Part shown: one piece after another, positions 10,801 to 23,599 of the stretch
Position numbering within the stretch: the stretch's first letter is position 1
How the letters are laid out: every line of letters starts with the position of its first letter
Origin: Cylicocyclus nassatus
Taxonomy: Eukaryota; Nematoda; Chromadorea; Rhabditida; Strongylidae
DNA length: 64,000 nucleotides
NCBI GenBank assembly: GCA_958299035.1
Contig: CATQJL010000316.1
Span: 47,675,585 to 47,739,584 of the forward strand
Direction: 5' to 3'
Position numbers and translations under genes: made by a program
Notes under the pieces: generated by a model
Told to the model about the DNA's origin: nothing
The model's database searches: none
The model's input: the letters and a program-made list of their open reading frames with translations, nothing else

Positions 10801-12218
10801 CGCAAAGCTCATTGCTACTGAAAAGAGAGCGCGTGATTGACACGGACTATATGTCGCTATGCCCTTGTTTGATCTCAAGTTACTAATCTTTTCGAACGAC
10901 ATCCAAAGCTTTTTGCTGCTTTTTCAAACATCACAAACGATTTATTCATCTAGCATTTACTGCCAGCTGTCGTTTCGATCAATGCAACAAACAACCTCGA
11001 CAATGTGTGCCCATATTGTGATCAAAGAAGCTTAGATAGCGGTAAAGTACCCAGGCAGATATCAAGGTAGTCTAGATCCGAAATTCTGTTCAATGTCATG
11101 TAACTTGCTCACCACTTCATGTGCAGCAAGTATGCGTATACATCCGCTTACCCACATTTACACTGCGTAACGAACACTTCCATTTTCTCCGTTTTTTGGT
11201 CGGCCCTGTCGCCATACATTCATCACTTTTTCACCAGCTTTTCACAGCTTCACAAACTGCGTGTGGCATAACTTATTCATTGAGGTTGCTTGGCGGCCTT
11301 GTTCGACCCGCGTCCACACTTTTTTGAAATTCATAATTATAACGCTTAGTATACAGACTTGGTAAGAGCTGTTTTTGAGTTTTGTCTTTAGGGGATCTGA
11401 TTTGAAATTAACGAGAGTTTGGATGAAGATTGGACAATTGAACATATATAAAAAAGGTATGTAAATCTTGGTTACTCTCATATAAAAATTCTTTGCAACT
11501 AGCACTATCAACACTGGAAGTATTACGCTGTACAAAAAAAATTCTGTTAGTAAATGACTATTTTGTTTCATCTATGTATTCATTGGTAGAAGTTGTCAAT
11601 CAACCATTTCTGGTAAGGTATGACGTATCACGGCAGGTTTCCACGGAATCGACAAAGATTTCGATATATTAGCTTGGTCCAAAAGTTCTGTCGTTTCATT
11701 TTCAAAATCTGCAGCTTTGCGCTACCTCAACGGATTTGACTGCCTAATTCCAAATTTTTTAGAAAAATTAACTCTTTCGTCTTCGAACACATTCTTCATA
11801 GCTTCTGTTTCACACTGACTGCAGAGACAAAAATGGAAAGCGAACACCATGTAAGCTTTGATCATTTAAAGTTAGGTCAGTAAAAACCTGGGACGCTGCA
11901 GAAAACTCGAAAATTGTCAGAACATGAGTATTTTGATGGAATCTCTGCAATCGGAAAAGGTTTGTCCTGTTTTGACGTTTCTGTGAAAAGTTATGGTTCT
12001 CGAGGAAAGTGACGAATCAGTTAATGTTGGCGTTTTCCATAGTAAATTCGAAATTCCAATTTCATCTCTGCAGCCTGCTTTCCGGAGAAACTCGCTAAAA
12101 TAACACTGCAAAGAAGAAGATGTTCTTTCTAGTAAATTGACAGCAAATGAGATCTGTAAACAGTGAGAATCTGCGTTTTTTTTGAAAATGAAACTACAGA
12201 ACTTTCGGACCGATCTAA
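7840..12218. other. Long stretch with no supported gene
   Basis: Only short uncorrelated open frames occur. The frames at 10384-10886 overlap in different phases with no splice-supported model. I see no repeat ends, RNA gene or promoter that I can support. Confidence 0.4.
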
Positions 12219-12220
12219 TA

Positions 12221-13109
12221 TTAGGTTGTCCCGAAAGTTTTGTCCGTTTCTTGAAACCACTATAAAACCACGCACAATAAAGATCTGAATGAGTTTTAAC
12301 ATATATTCGATGCAGTTTTTCTTTCTCTTTCTTAAGGATATATTTTCGAACCACAATCTTTTGTGCTTTTTTGACAATTGCCAATATTCTTTACCCGTCA
12401 ATCTTATCTGCTCGAAGTTAGGCTAATTTTCAAAAATTCCAAAGTTCCGGAAAGGTTTAAGTATGGATCAAATAGAGCTACACTCGGACTACAAGATTAT
12501 ATTTTGCGGTTCTTTCAATCTGCTGCTTTTAGCTTCAAAAAATTATTTCGTCAAAGTATCGATTTTTGGAAAAGTCATGAAACAGCAACTGCAGCAAATA
12601 CACGGAAGCTTTTGCAGTTTCTGCGAATTGAAATGTGATTCTTATTGAACACTTTTTATGCAATAATCAAGTTTAATTTGCTTAATCAAGTTTGATTTGC
12701 TTCAAAGAAGCAGCATTTTGGAATTTTCGGTACTTTTGCGTGGTAAACGTAATCAGAAAGCCGCGGTTTTTATTTAACAAATAATTACAACGGACTGGGT
12801 AAACGTGGCCCATGTTACCTAAAATGGGCACAATGTAGCCAAAGGCCTGCTCCACGTAACAGTTACCAGTGCTCTTTGAAAACATCATAATAAAAATTTT
12901 TTAAATTCAGGAAAGATTTGGCGTTACTGCTGAGCTGTTCAAAAAGCCATGGCGATAACATAGCGAGGACAGGATAGATCAAAGAGCAAATATAGCTGTA
13001 AGAAAGAGAATAAAAACTGAATCAAGTGATACCTAAGCCGTCCTTGGACTGGTTCTGTGAGTTTTAGCAAGCGATGAAAAAAACTGACGAAACTTTCGGG
13101 ACAACCTAA
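12221..13109 (+). mobile_element. Mariner-type MITE, family B, copy 1
   Basis: The left end is TTAGGTTGTCCCGAAAGTTT and the right end its inverse (AACTTTCGGGACAACCTAA), each bordered by TA. The 889-bp element is too short for an intact mariner (about 1.3 kb) and has no transposase frame with recognisable motifs. Its interior matches the copy at 14835-15703 in inverse orientation (for example the ACTATAAAACCACGCACAATAAAG segment, split by small differences). Confidence 0.85.
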
Positions 13110-13401
13110 TATATTTACATATACCATTATAACTCTGACGCCATTTCAAGTCGTGCATCATTACTTATTCATTCATTCTATATAAGAAAATATAAGTACG
13201 TTATGTACAATAGTTTCTTCTTGGACTAAGTCATAAAGTATTGACTTGATAGTGCCTCTTATTCCATTGTTCATTATGCGACTAATAATCTTCGCATAGA
13301 TGGTGAGTGCATCCACTTTAGCTCCGTGGTTTTCCAACTTTCTTACTAAAGCACCTTTTATTCTTCAATTGTATCACATTTGCGCTTATACTGGGCGCTA
13401 G

Positions 13402-13768
13402 GATTCTTCCATGGTCTCACTGGCCCGTAGTAAACCCCCCATCAGGGCATCTTTCTCGACGCGGACCGGCGTTGATCTCATCACGCCTCAGTCTAGCATC
13501 CGGCGAGCCATTGATCTGGATGCGGATCGCTTCCGAGGCATCACAATCAAGTGCCTTCTTGAAAAGGGAACCACTCGAGCTGCTTTGGTCGAGCAGGTAA
13601 GGGACTGAAATTGAACGCGCGCGGCCATGGTTCGACATCGGCTAGCGCCACGTTTTTGCTGTATTGCAGGGCGTCTTTGATAGCGACCACTATCGGAAAA
13701 TCGATGATGACCGCTATCAAGGATTTCGCCTAGAAAAAACATGGATGACACAAAAACGCATTTTTTGA
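13402..13768 (+). CDS. Short two-exon gene, unrecognised product (about 94 aa from the first ATG)
   Basis: Exon 1 starts after GGGCGCTAG (ATG at 13411) and ends GAGCAG|GTAAGG at 13596. Exon 2 starts after TGTATTGCAG at 13670 and ends at TGA 13766-13768. The join is phase 0 and reads on without interruption. Coding-like segments are SSIRRAIDLDADRFRGITIK, CLLEKGTTRAALVEQ and GVFDSDHYRKIDDDRYQGFR. AATAAA follows about 50 bases after the stop (near 13817), a plausible polyadenylation signal. No signal peptide or membrane segment is visible. The exon 1 acceptor could be a trans-splice site, or exons may lie upstream, so the N-terminus is uncertain. The gene sits between two inverted family-B MITEs. 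I do not recognise the family. Confidence 0.5.
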
Positions 13769-14089
13769 CGAAAATTTTATGGAAAATTGAAATAACTGCA
13801 ACATAAATCCAACGAAATAAATCTACAAATTCTTGCCTTGAGCAGTTTGTCAAAGAAAAAAGTCAGTAAAATCTACAAAAAAGAAAAAGAGGTTTTTTTT
13901 CTCTTTTCCTCGCCAAAATCAGCTGTTCATCGATCCTCTCCTTTTCGGGCGCGGTTGTGCAGTTTTGCGCCGATTTTTTCTGCATTTTTTGGCAAAGCTG
14001 TGTGTATCGTAAGTTACTCAGGAGCAACTTATGTTAGATGCAGTCACCTCTTGTCTGCGTCTCCTCTTCTACACACTATTTGGATCACT

Positions 14090-14280
14090 CTAACATCCGT
14101 TCACGTTGAGGTGACTTGAACGTGAACTGATGTGGAAGAGTTGACTGCAGCAGGTGGACAGATCGTCAACTATCAGTTGACTTGACCATCTTATAGCATG
14201 GGAACGTGGACGGTGATCAGTTCACCTCACCTAAGGTGAACTGATGGGATAAGTTGAGTTCACCTCAACTGATCGAGCTT
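14090..14280. repeat. Cluster of short direct and inverted repeats around GTGAACTGATG / TCACCTCAACT
   Basis: The motif GTGAACTGATG and inverse forms such as GTTCACCTCA and CACCTCAACTGATC recur at least five times within about 190 bp. They can form several alternative hairpins. There is no coding signal. Confidence 0.5.
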
Positions 14281-14834
14281 TACTACCGGCCACTGTCTGA
14301 AAAACGGTGCTGATACGATTTTCTCCTAAAAAACAATATATTTGTGTAAAAAAGACCTGCTGCTGGACTTGTGTCGACTAAATTCTGCCTTCAAAGTTTT
14401 TAATTTGTTGATGTGTATTCTCTACGAACCGCAATGTTCAAAATCTGTTCATGTATTATCCTCTTCAAACCACAACCATTTCTAACCGTCAAGTTTGACG
14501 AAAAGCTCACAGAGAAATGGCATCGACTGTCGCACTCGCCTTCAGTTCAAAACAGAAATTTTTTCTGTTCAACTTCCTGTCAAAGAGGAGATAAGCAAGT
14601 TTTGAACCGCTTTGCGCACAGATCTTCATTCTTGTTGAAAGTCTAGACTGCAACCAATGGTTGTTACAAACCACCGTCGCTTTAAACGGTACAAAGACTT
14701 CACCGCAATGCCAGTCCCTGTAATTTGTCCCATTTTCTCCAGCTTAACAATTAGTAAGATGTTATTCTCATGAAACTCTATACTACTTGATTTTTTGATT
14801 CCAAAATTCTCACTGCAATTAGGATGTAGTAATA

Positions 14835-15703
14835 TTAGGTTGTCCCGAAAGTTTTGTCCCTTTTTTCATCGGTCACTGATACTCAAAGAACACCAATACA
14901 TGGACGATAGGTGCGATTTGATTCAGATTTTTATATTCTTTCTTAAAGCTATATTTGCTCTCTGATCTATCCTGTCTTTGCAATGTTATCGCTATGGCTT
15001 TTGAGCAGCCCAGCAGTAGCGCCAAATCTTTTCTGAATTTTGAAAATTTCTTCTGCTTTTTTTGAAGAGCGTTAATAAACATTATGTAGGGCAGATCTTT
15101 GGCTACATTATATTTATTTTAGATTACATGGGCCACGTTCATCAGTTACTAAATAATTATTTGTTCAAGAAAAACCGCGGCTTTTGATTACGTCTACCAC
15201 GTAAGGTTACCGAAAATTCCAAAAGGCAGAATTTTCAAAGCAAGTCAAAGTGGTTATGTTGCATAAGCAAAGTTCAATAAGATTCTCGGTTCAATTCGCA
15301 AAAACTTCAAAAGCTTTCGTGTATTTGCTGCAGTTGCGTGATTCATGACTGCCAAAAATCGAGACCACCGAAGAAATAACACTTTGAACCTAAACTCAGC
15401 AGATTAGGAGGATCTAATATTATCTTGTAGTAGAGAATTGCTCCATTTGATCCGTACTCAGCCCTTTCTGAGATTTGGAATGAAAATTTTTGAAATTAGC
15501 CTAACAATGAGCAGATAAAATTGATGGATGGAGAATTTTGGCAATTATCAAAAAAAGCATATATGATTGTGGTTCGTAAACCTATCCCTGAGAAAGAGAA
15601 GGAAAAGCCGCATCGAATGCGTGTTGAAACTTATTCAGGTCTTTATTGTGCATGATTTTACAGTGGTTTTGAAGAAACGGACAAAACCTTCGGGACAACC
15701 TAA
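14835..15703 (-). mobile_element. Mariner-type MITE, family B, copy 2 (inverted relative to copy 1)
   Basis: The ends are TTAGGTTGTCCCGAAAGTTT and the inverse CTTCGGGACAACCTAA, with TA on both sides. The right subterminal sequence (GGTCTTTATTGTGCATGATT) corresponds to the left subterminal sequence of the 12221-13109 copy, so the two elements are in opposite orientation. The element is 869 bp and non-coding. Confidence 0.85.
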
Positions 15704-15705
15704 TA

Positions 15706-17130
15706 TTTTTAACAGTCACGCGAAATATATTCGAAATAAAGAGAGGGAACAAGCTAAGCTCTTTGAGTTCACGAGGAATTCGTTGATATATTGCTCTGCA
15801 GTTTTTGACAGCATTCTATACTCTATGGTCACGTCACCCCTAGTTTTTGGCCTGAACTAGATGTCATTCTGTGACTGAATGCTTTCTAAATGAATTATTC
15901 ATGAATGCAATGAGTAGTCATGTGCGCAGTGATCTCTACATAAGAACATCACAGCTGAAATTGTAAAAACTGTGTTCTGCCTCACATAGCTTTCCTTCAA
16001 CGTGCACTTTGGTAGATGGATGAGTAGATTTTCCACAAAGAAAATTAGGAGACTTTCCGTAACTTTTAGTTATTGAAATTTTTTATTAACTGCTGCTTCT
16101 CGTCTAGCAGTCCATCATGCACTTCACGGTACGGTAGGTACGCTGTCTCCACTCACAAGCCAATCGCGCTCTAGAGAGCAGAATACGCGGTCCGCCCGAA
16201 TAACTCTTTTCATGTCTGGAAAAGCGGATTATTGATATCTTTTGAAACTGCGAAGCACAGTCTTGGACTAAGCTCATCTAGGAGAGTCCAGGACGATGAA
16301 TATCCCAAAGTTGTCATTCTGCCGAGCCGTTGCCTTTAAGAATGAAAGGAAGTCAGTGACTGCGTCATGGTTTTTCTGCCACTTCGCTTATGAACTTCAC
16401 AGAAAGGTTCTCTGAGTTTGCTTAAGGAATGCAAATCCAAAAAAAAATTCTTGCTAGTGCCTTCAAAGACCAGGAATCTGCAAATCTAGTTACAGACGTG
16501 TGATTTATTTTTTAGAATTTCTAACTTTCTTCCCAGAAGTCAGTTCAAATGCTCAAATACGCAAATTCAAAGAAAAATTTTTTTCCGGAAAGTGACAGCA
16601 TATCATGTGAAGTTATATAAACTTGATGTACAATGGTTAGATCAATAACTCATTTAGAATGTGGAAAAAGCGAAAGGCAAAAAGTTTTTCTTTGGTAGCT
16701 TTGATTTTGCAAAAGTCACCTACAATCCGCGTCTTGTCGAATTCCCTAACCAGATACATATTTGCTATATTAACGAATGGGTGTGAGGTTTCACATGCTC
16801 CACTGGGTGAAAAAAGCGAATAAGTAGCACAGCTTTATGACTTTTTTCTTTCCACACAAAAAAGTTTTGAAGCTGAGAACTATGCGGACCATTTAGTTGT
16901 CCTTGGCTACTTTAGTTCCCAGATAGCTGAAGCATATTGATTATCAAACTCAGAATTTTTTCCCATAGTTTGAGGCTTGTCAGGAGATTAGTTCCTCTGA
17001 TTTTTTCCTTTTTCCAATGGCAACGATATTTCGCAAACATTTCCAGAACATTGCGCGTTAGAACAGTTGACGCATTTGATTGCATTCGCTACCACCTGCT
17101 GCAGCCAGCAAATTGAATCGCTAATAAGAC
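15706..17130. other. Intergenic, nothing recognised
   Basis: AT-rich sequence with no splice-supported coding stretch and no repeat termini that I could identify. Confidence 0.35.
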
Positions 17131-17136
17131 TTGCAT

Positions 17137-17552
17137 TTACAACCGGCCACATAGTATCAGCAAATAATGTCGATCACCGGCAATTGCTAATTGCTTTGCA
17201 GTGTTTGACAGCTTTTGCGTATATGTGCGGCTGCATAGACTAATCAATTTAGCGCCTTCTGCAGTAACCTGTCTCGAAGTCAATGGCTCGACATCAAGGA
17301 AGTCGAAGAAAGCACCTTTGGTCGGGAGCACAGCTCCAGAACCGGACTTGGTGGTGGTTATCGGACGAAAATATGCTAGTTCACTTTCAAATTGTTCTCA
17401 CAAAGAAGTTCTTTCGCAGTTTCCCCTCGCAGCAATTCAGCGAATCTTCTGCTGGCGATATCGCTTGCTTATTACGCTCATCTGGAACAAAGCAGTTTTC
17501 CTCCTTGCTTGCTGTACGTAGATACCACGGCATCTTAGAAGTCGTTCTTGTG
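17137..17552 (-). CDS. Probable small gene, unrecognised, with one frame change
   Basis: On the minus strand, an ATG at 17533 opens MPWYLRTASKEENCFVPDER and continues through SPAEDSLNCCEGKLRKNFFV. Near 17390 the frame shifts by one and continues ITTTKSGSGAVLPTKGAFFD, FLDVEPLTSRQ and AEGAKLISLCSRTYTQKLSN to a stop at about 17137. A strong acceptor (CCCCCTTACAG) lies 19 bases upstream of the ATG and a TATA-like box about 80 bases upstream. The frame change may be a small indel or an unresolved splice (GTGAGA lies exactly at the break), and CAG|GTTACT could be a further donor. GC content is higher than the flanks. No domain was recognised. The plus strand is also open here (106 codons), so strand choice rests on the promoter and acceptor. 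Confidence 0.35.
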
Positions 17553-17608
17553 CTGTAAGGGGGAGGGGGAGGGCAAGTGAGAGATCTGCCAAACTCGAAA
17601 GCAGTCTT

Positions 17609-17617
17609 CTTATATAC
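17609..17617 (-). promoter_or_regulatory. TATA-like box
   Basis: On the minus strand this reads GTATATAAG. A pyrimidine-rich tract ending in an AG acceptor and the ATG at 17533 follow. The spacing fits a core promoter with a short leader for the minus-strand gene. Confidence 0.4.
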
Positions 17618-18749
17618 CGTAAACTTCTCTTCCTTCAGTTCTTATCCCTCATTGCTAAAATTCGTTATCCGAAGTACGTATCTGTTCAGTGAAATTCAGA
17701 TAATCGCCCCTTTTCTACGAAACTGCCCGTTGAGTTTATTCTGATTTCTGAAGATGGCTTACTGCTTACAGAAAAGAAAAGCGGCGGTGCACAACCTCAC
17801 AAAAGACTCCAGAATCTGACAGGATGTCAACCATTCGAATTTCTGGCGCCCACTCACCCCTGGCGATTGTTTGAGTAGTCGAGCGCTGTCTAATTGTCAG
17901 CTACATGTGATCCCAGCAAGGGCAAGTAACGCCTATTTGGGGCTTGTACTCTTAGATTGTAATGACATCAAATAAGCACTGTGACATCAAATGAGCACTT
18001 CGCGTCGCATATAGTAATCAACTTACTGTGCCTTGATTGTTGTGCACTGGCACCAAATTGCTCTTTCCATAGAAAGTAGACAAAGGTTGGGAGTGCAGCA
18101 GATTTTATGTAAACCCATATTTTAGCACTTGCATTGAGATGATTCATAACGCATCAAAATCTTTGACAAACTATAATCTTTATTATTTATAAACTTATAA
18201 AACTAGAAGCTTTATCTAGATTTTTGATTTATTATATTTTAGCTAGAAAAAAAAATCTGTTGGAGTGGTGCTCATAGCTAAATCAGTGGTGTATATAGCA
18301 GTGATGAATGGTCCAAGACAAAAAAATTGAAGTCAAAATCTTCTGTATATCGGTTGCAGAAATTGTCGAAATTTTACCTGAGTCAGGTTCGAGTTTTGGT
18401 TTCAAACATTTGGAGAAAATTTATGAGGAGTGCGAATATGTTTCGTAAAGCTCATGATTTTGGTTTTCATTCAAATTATTGATTTTGTTTTGTAGAAAAT
18501 TATTGGTGTGAAGTGTTGAATGTGAATTGAAACTTTCTTTGAACGTCCCTTGTTGCAGGACAAAAAATTCAAAGTAACATGGTTATGATAAGAAACCACG
18601 CTCAAAAATTCCATGTCCGTGTTTTGACTACTTTCCCTCTCGACAAAGAACGATTCAAAGATTTGTTTCTACGATTGCACTATAGAGAGAGTGAAATGCT
18701 GATGTTGGAAGGGAAAAGATTTTCAATGTGAGAGTCTTTGGAAGACAGT

Positions 18750-19145
18750 GGCTTGGGAAAATTGCAATAACGAGCTTTCCAACTCTCCTTGTCTTATGCG
18801 CTGAGTGAAGGGCTGTGCTTGAAAAGTTGAAAAAGTGCTTTTCATGGCTTTTTCCGGTCTTGGAGATTGCTGGAGGGGATGGGCTAGCGAGCGCCAACTG
18901 AGTTGCGATTGGCTGCCTGGGCCGATCAGCCAATTGTCTCCTAAATGGATGGATTACAGATCCTGCAGCCAGTTGTTCTTTTTGGCGGGACTTTCTCTCC
19001 CAGAACCCTCAGCAATCTCCAAAGCCGGAAAACGCCAGAAAAGCACTTTTTTGACCTTTTAAGCACAGTCTCGGACTCAGGGGATCCAGAAGGCCATGTA
19101 GCTGCGAAAAGCTCGCACTCGCAATTTTCGAGGCCTTTGAGCGCT
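18750..19145. repeat. Imperfect foldback element
   Basis: Inverted arms pair GCTGTGCTTGAAAAGTTGAA with a reverse complement near 19050-19075, and GTCTTGGAGATTGCTGG near 18855 with CAGCAATCTCCAAAGCCGG near 19010. Outer arms around AAAATTGC and CGAGCTTT also pair. The open frames here are repeat-derived. Confidence 0.6.
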
Positions 19146-19863
19146 GATTGGTTCAGAATCTTCTGGTCCGGCTGAGTTGAGCCATTTTTTCAGAATTCTA
19201 TTTTCCCTCCTATTGCACAGTATCAGTAACAATAAACTTGACGTTCTTCCGGAGCAATTTAGTGTATATTAATAAGCAAGGAAAAGTAAACGTTCTGCCT
19301 GAAAGAAATTCGAGCGGCAATTTTTTGGATTATGACCTTGGTAACATAAGATTAATGTCACTGTTATGGTTATTTGCGTCATTCCTGTGGGGCAAAGGGA
19401 TACTTGAAGCTGCTTGAAGCAAATATTGCCTGCCCTAAACGCTGAAAGTTCAGTCAGACTTTTCTGAAAAAGCAGTAGACTAACTCGCAGCTATTCTATC
19501 TTCCATTTTCACAAGCTCGCAAAAACCCATTTTTAAAATTTCAGTATGCATTGACGATTTAGTCATATTTTTTTAGGATAAAGAAGATTCCTTTGAAGGA
19601 GTTCCGCAGATAACTGATCACAACTACTCGCAATGTAGAAAGTAGTTATAATTCATCTATAGTGGTTGATTGGCGGAGATGAGGTTATTTTTGAATTACC
19701 AGTGGTCCCTGCACAAAAAAGCCCACAAAATCTAAGAGGAAATTTACGACTTTTCTCTGAAATTTTTTGTCGTCGGTCCTTCTAAGTCCCATCCCTACTG
19801 GAAAAATCCAGAGAGGGCTCAAAAATCAAATTATCTTCTTAGAGAACGAGCGAACGAGCTTGA

Positions 19864-20313
19864 CTTGGAATAATGCTCCGCTTTTTATGTTGCTAGTCTT
19901 CATGAATGCAAAGGTAATTGGATTTCCAACTTTTGCTAGGATTTTCTCCTGCACTGCTGCTGCATTTCTAATCAATTCACACCCTGACTTTGAGTATAAG
20001 CCATGTTTTCCTTTCGACATGTGCCAATTACCCACTTTATTGCCACTTCCGCGTTGTCTCTTTACCGGGGGTCCCGGGAAGGGTCTAAAAATAAAATCTC
20101 CTCCGGGAAGGGGGAACCGGAACATGGAATAATGCATGAAACTTTTTTTATGCAGATACCATGAATGGAAACCTAATTGGATCCTTCATGTTTGCTAGGA
20201 TTTTTTTTGCACTGCTGCCGTCATTTCTGCTCAGTTCACACCCACATCGAGAACAAATGCTGTTTTCTTTTCGACGTGTTCCGATTAGCTTCTTTTATTG
20301 CCACTACCGCTCC
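19864..20313 (+). repeat. Diverged direct tandem duplication (two units of about 190 bp)
   Basis: Unit 1 (19864-20056) and unit 2 (20121-20313) share, in order, GGAATAATGC, CATGAATG, TAATTGGAT, TTTGCTAGGATTTT, TTGCACTGCTGC-like, TTCACACCC, TGTTTTC-TTTCGAC and TTTATTGCCACT. Both are in the same orientation. The 121- and 115-codon frames covering the units resemble each other only because of the duplication; no splice or domain evidence supports coding. Confidence 0.6.
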
Positions 20314-20513
20314 AAAGTGGAAATAGAAGTTGATTGCTGTTATACGCATGGTTCTGTCGAGCTGTGTGAACGAAAATTGCGCTGCCACTGTGAGGGAGAT
20401 AAAACTCACACTGGAATCCTAGAATCGCATCAGTATCTACTGAAATTCTGTGGAACTGCAAGATTGAGATTATGCTCTTTTTCAGCTCATCTTGCCAAAA
20501 AAAATTGAACGTT

Positions 20514-23500
20514 CTTAAATTGCAAGCTTACAGGGGCAACTTCCTTGGTCATTTTTTCCAACTTGAATAGGATTCATGGAGACGAGATATTTTGGAAGAA
20601 TTTATTCGCAAATACGAATCATGCTCTTTGCGACAAGGCTTGTAGCTTACCCTAATATATAGCATCCAGGAGGGCCCTAAATTTGTTCCCAGACACTGGA
20701 CTTTGATTAGAGGAATAGCAGCACTCGTTTGGAAATTGTAGAAAGTTCGCTTGCTTGGTATCATTGAAAAGGCTACGAATTCAAAGTATCATAAATGAGA
20801 CCTTCTGTCTTTAAAAACAAGAAATAAGAAGTTTTTGTTTTGTTAGTTGTGAAACTGCTAATGAAAATTTATGCTGATGTTCTAAATTCTAAAATGATTA
20901 TTCTTCTACCTATCAAAAGTGGGATATGTTATTAACAGTTAATCTGTTTGAGTTTTGCGCACTTTCACACTTCAGTTTGGAGAAGGAATTAAATAAATAA
21001 GTAAAAAAATATATTTATTTATCCAGCGTGCCGAAACAGAAACGTAGACTTTCCAATGTTTTCCTTGAGCAAGAAGATTTGCTTCCTACTTGAACCTAGC
21101 ACTATTTCCTTTTCCCTCGCAAGCATGTTACCTATTTCCTGCTGTTTATAAGTTGTTGTTCAGTCGTTGGCATTAATCTGATTCCCATGAAAAAAATCCA
21201 GACAATCAAATTTGTTGCATGGTGCTAGGCAACGCCTGGTAAACTATGCGATATATACAATGCTGTAACTTTAATTCTGCGATTTTCGATTACCCCTACT
21301 TTAGGGTAATAAACTAATCTGGAACAAACGCTCGATGCTGGGGAGGAGTCCTCCTCGCTATCTCTTGCCCTTTTTCACTTAGTGAGTAATTTTAAATCAT
21401 AATTATCGCTGAGATATTCCGGCAATTCCTACTTACAAAATTAGAAGTAGCTCACATGAGTTATAAAATCGCGCAAGTGACTTAGTTTCACTCTCACTTG
21501 TAAAGAAGAATAATCTTTAAAAACTCTAGAAATTCAAATTAAATTTGTAAAAAATTCTTTTCAAAGTTGGTTGCCGCCACGCCCCTGTTTTAAAATTTAG
21601 GGATTACGAGGCCAGCAAAAAATTTGGAGAACATACAAAAAACTTTCCATAGGCCGTGGCATTAGCCTGTCTCCTCATCCGGAAAAATTTTTCTGCCCCC
21701 CCCCCTTCTCGAAAAATCTCTCGATTTCTAGGTATCAGCCCAAAATGATTTGAAAGGAAACATTCAGTGGTCACCTCCTCGCCCACCCATCATCCTTTGC
21801 TAATAACACATTCCTCGGCTTGATGAGTCTCCACCTCTCGTCCCGTCATCGCGCAATATCGTAGCGAACTGATGTGGTTTTTAGGCATTGGGGCACGCCT
21901 TTTTCAGTTTCCGCGTTTTGTGCTCCGATTTTCGCCTACTCTCGTGGAAGTTTTCCGATCCAACAAGTTCCTCGACATGTTCTTTTACTTCCGCAAAGAT
22001 TCTTTTGAATGCGCTCAACGAAAGCCATGTCGAGTGTGATGCATTTGATTTTGTTGCTCTTTGTGAGAAGTAATATTTCAACGCTATATTTGCTTTTGAC
22101 CCAAACAGACGCAACTCAGGCTGATACAAAGTACGTCAGCCTGATAATTTCTGAAGCTGAATCTACTCTACATTTTCCACACATTCGTGGCCAACGCAGT
22201 CTTCAAGACATAAGTTTGGCTAGTCTCGTGTGCGAGCATAAAATGCAAATATTGCCCATTTCTCCTGATGTTAGCCATTTTCCATACATGCTCTGACAGT
22301 CCTTAGTGGACGTTTCCTTCTAAATGACATCAAAGAACATTAAAGAGTTTTTCGGATATATGCATCCGCCCATGTGCCCACAGAATATGTTGACAGGCTT
22401 AGATCTGAAATTTTCTCATTAGATCAAAAGATAACTATGGAAATTCAGTATCATTTGAGAAATCTTTTCTTCACCTTTCATTTGCGGTCGTTCTGTTCGT
22501 CCAAAAATTCGTTAATTCCAAAATGAATCTAAAAGGAGGTGTCGTTCGTCTTTGCTAGAAGAAAAGAAACAAAGCAACATCACTCATAATAGAAAAGGCT
22601 CAAGACAGCTCATCGCCAGAATGTATATTTTCTAAAAGTGGAGCGCGAGAGGGTTTCTATGACGCTCTTCCATTGTTCAGCTGTTCATCTACAGAAGTTG
22701 CAAGACTCTCGCCCTGGAAACCTGTGAACCTCTAAAAATCGTCCCCCTCATTTGAGCTCTTTGAATTGACACTCAAATAAACCAAATATTTTCTAGAAAG
22801 CAGATTACAGGACGGTTCTCATGACGTCTCTATCCACTGTCGCTGCTGTTCAAATACAAGTTACAATTTTTCATATCTATTCTTATAACAGTCATGGAAC
22901 CATCCTACCTATGAAAAAGCTATACATATGTCGTTGCACATACTGGAGTATAAAATGATTGAGTCATATAAAGATGGAGTCAAGTGTCTACTAACAAGCT
23001 CGTCATCTCATGTAGTTATCCAGTCACTTGCCTTATCACAATAAAGGGAAACTCAATGATTTGTCCACGGAAAATTTAGCTCAAAATCCGGACTAGGTCG
23101 TGCATCCTTTTCTACTCAGTATGGGCTATAGCCTGGGCCCTAGTACAATCTAATCAAGCGTCTCTCGTGACTACATCAACCCTCCTCCTCACCTTTTGTG
23201 GGCGTTATAATGTTTTTAGCAATGCAGGAGTGAACTGCTGACGCTGCGCACCTTCTGACTAACGCAATTAATTTGTTTCGTCCTGATTAATTGATGAGCT
23301 GGACTATTATTATGCAGTGAGCGAAACACACCTACATATAGCCGATTCATCGCACACACAGAGTGAAAGCTGTTGCGTTCGACCTAGATAGTTCGTGCAT
23401 AGGAGAGACAGCAGACGGCAAGAGGGCTGAAAGAGCGCTTGATCAGCGAGACGCCGACAACGTCCGTAGTGACGCTCTGCCTTTGCGTGCCACATTGACG

Positions 23501-23599
23501 ACAGTTGACATATCCCCTGCATATTAAGTATAAACAGTCCTTGTTTGGTGGTCTCCTATACCTGGGAAAGGGACAGATCAAAGTGTCAACTTCAGCATT
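20514..23599. other. Intergenic, with a possible minus-strand exon at about 21880-22070
   Basis: Mostly featureless. On the minus strand a Lys/Glu-rich segment (IFAEVKEHVEELVGSENFHE, then SRRKSEHKTRKLKKACPNA and a stop at 21881) looks like a C-terminal exon. The matching acceptor and upstream exons were not found, so I do not call a gene. Confidence 0.3.

Noticed and set aside
11917..12401. 155-aa and 90-aa minus frames that might be a mariner transposase
   Set aside because: They cross the MITE boundary at 12221 and contain no catalytic DD(34)D-type context.
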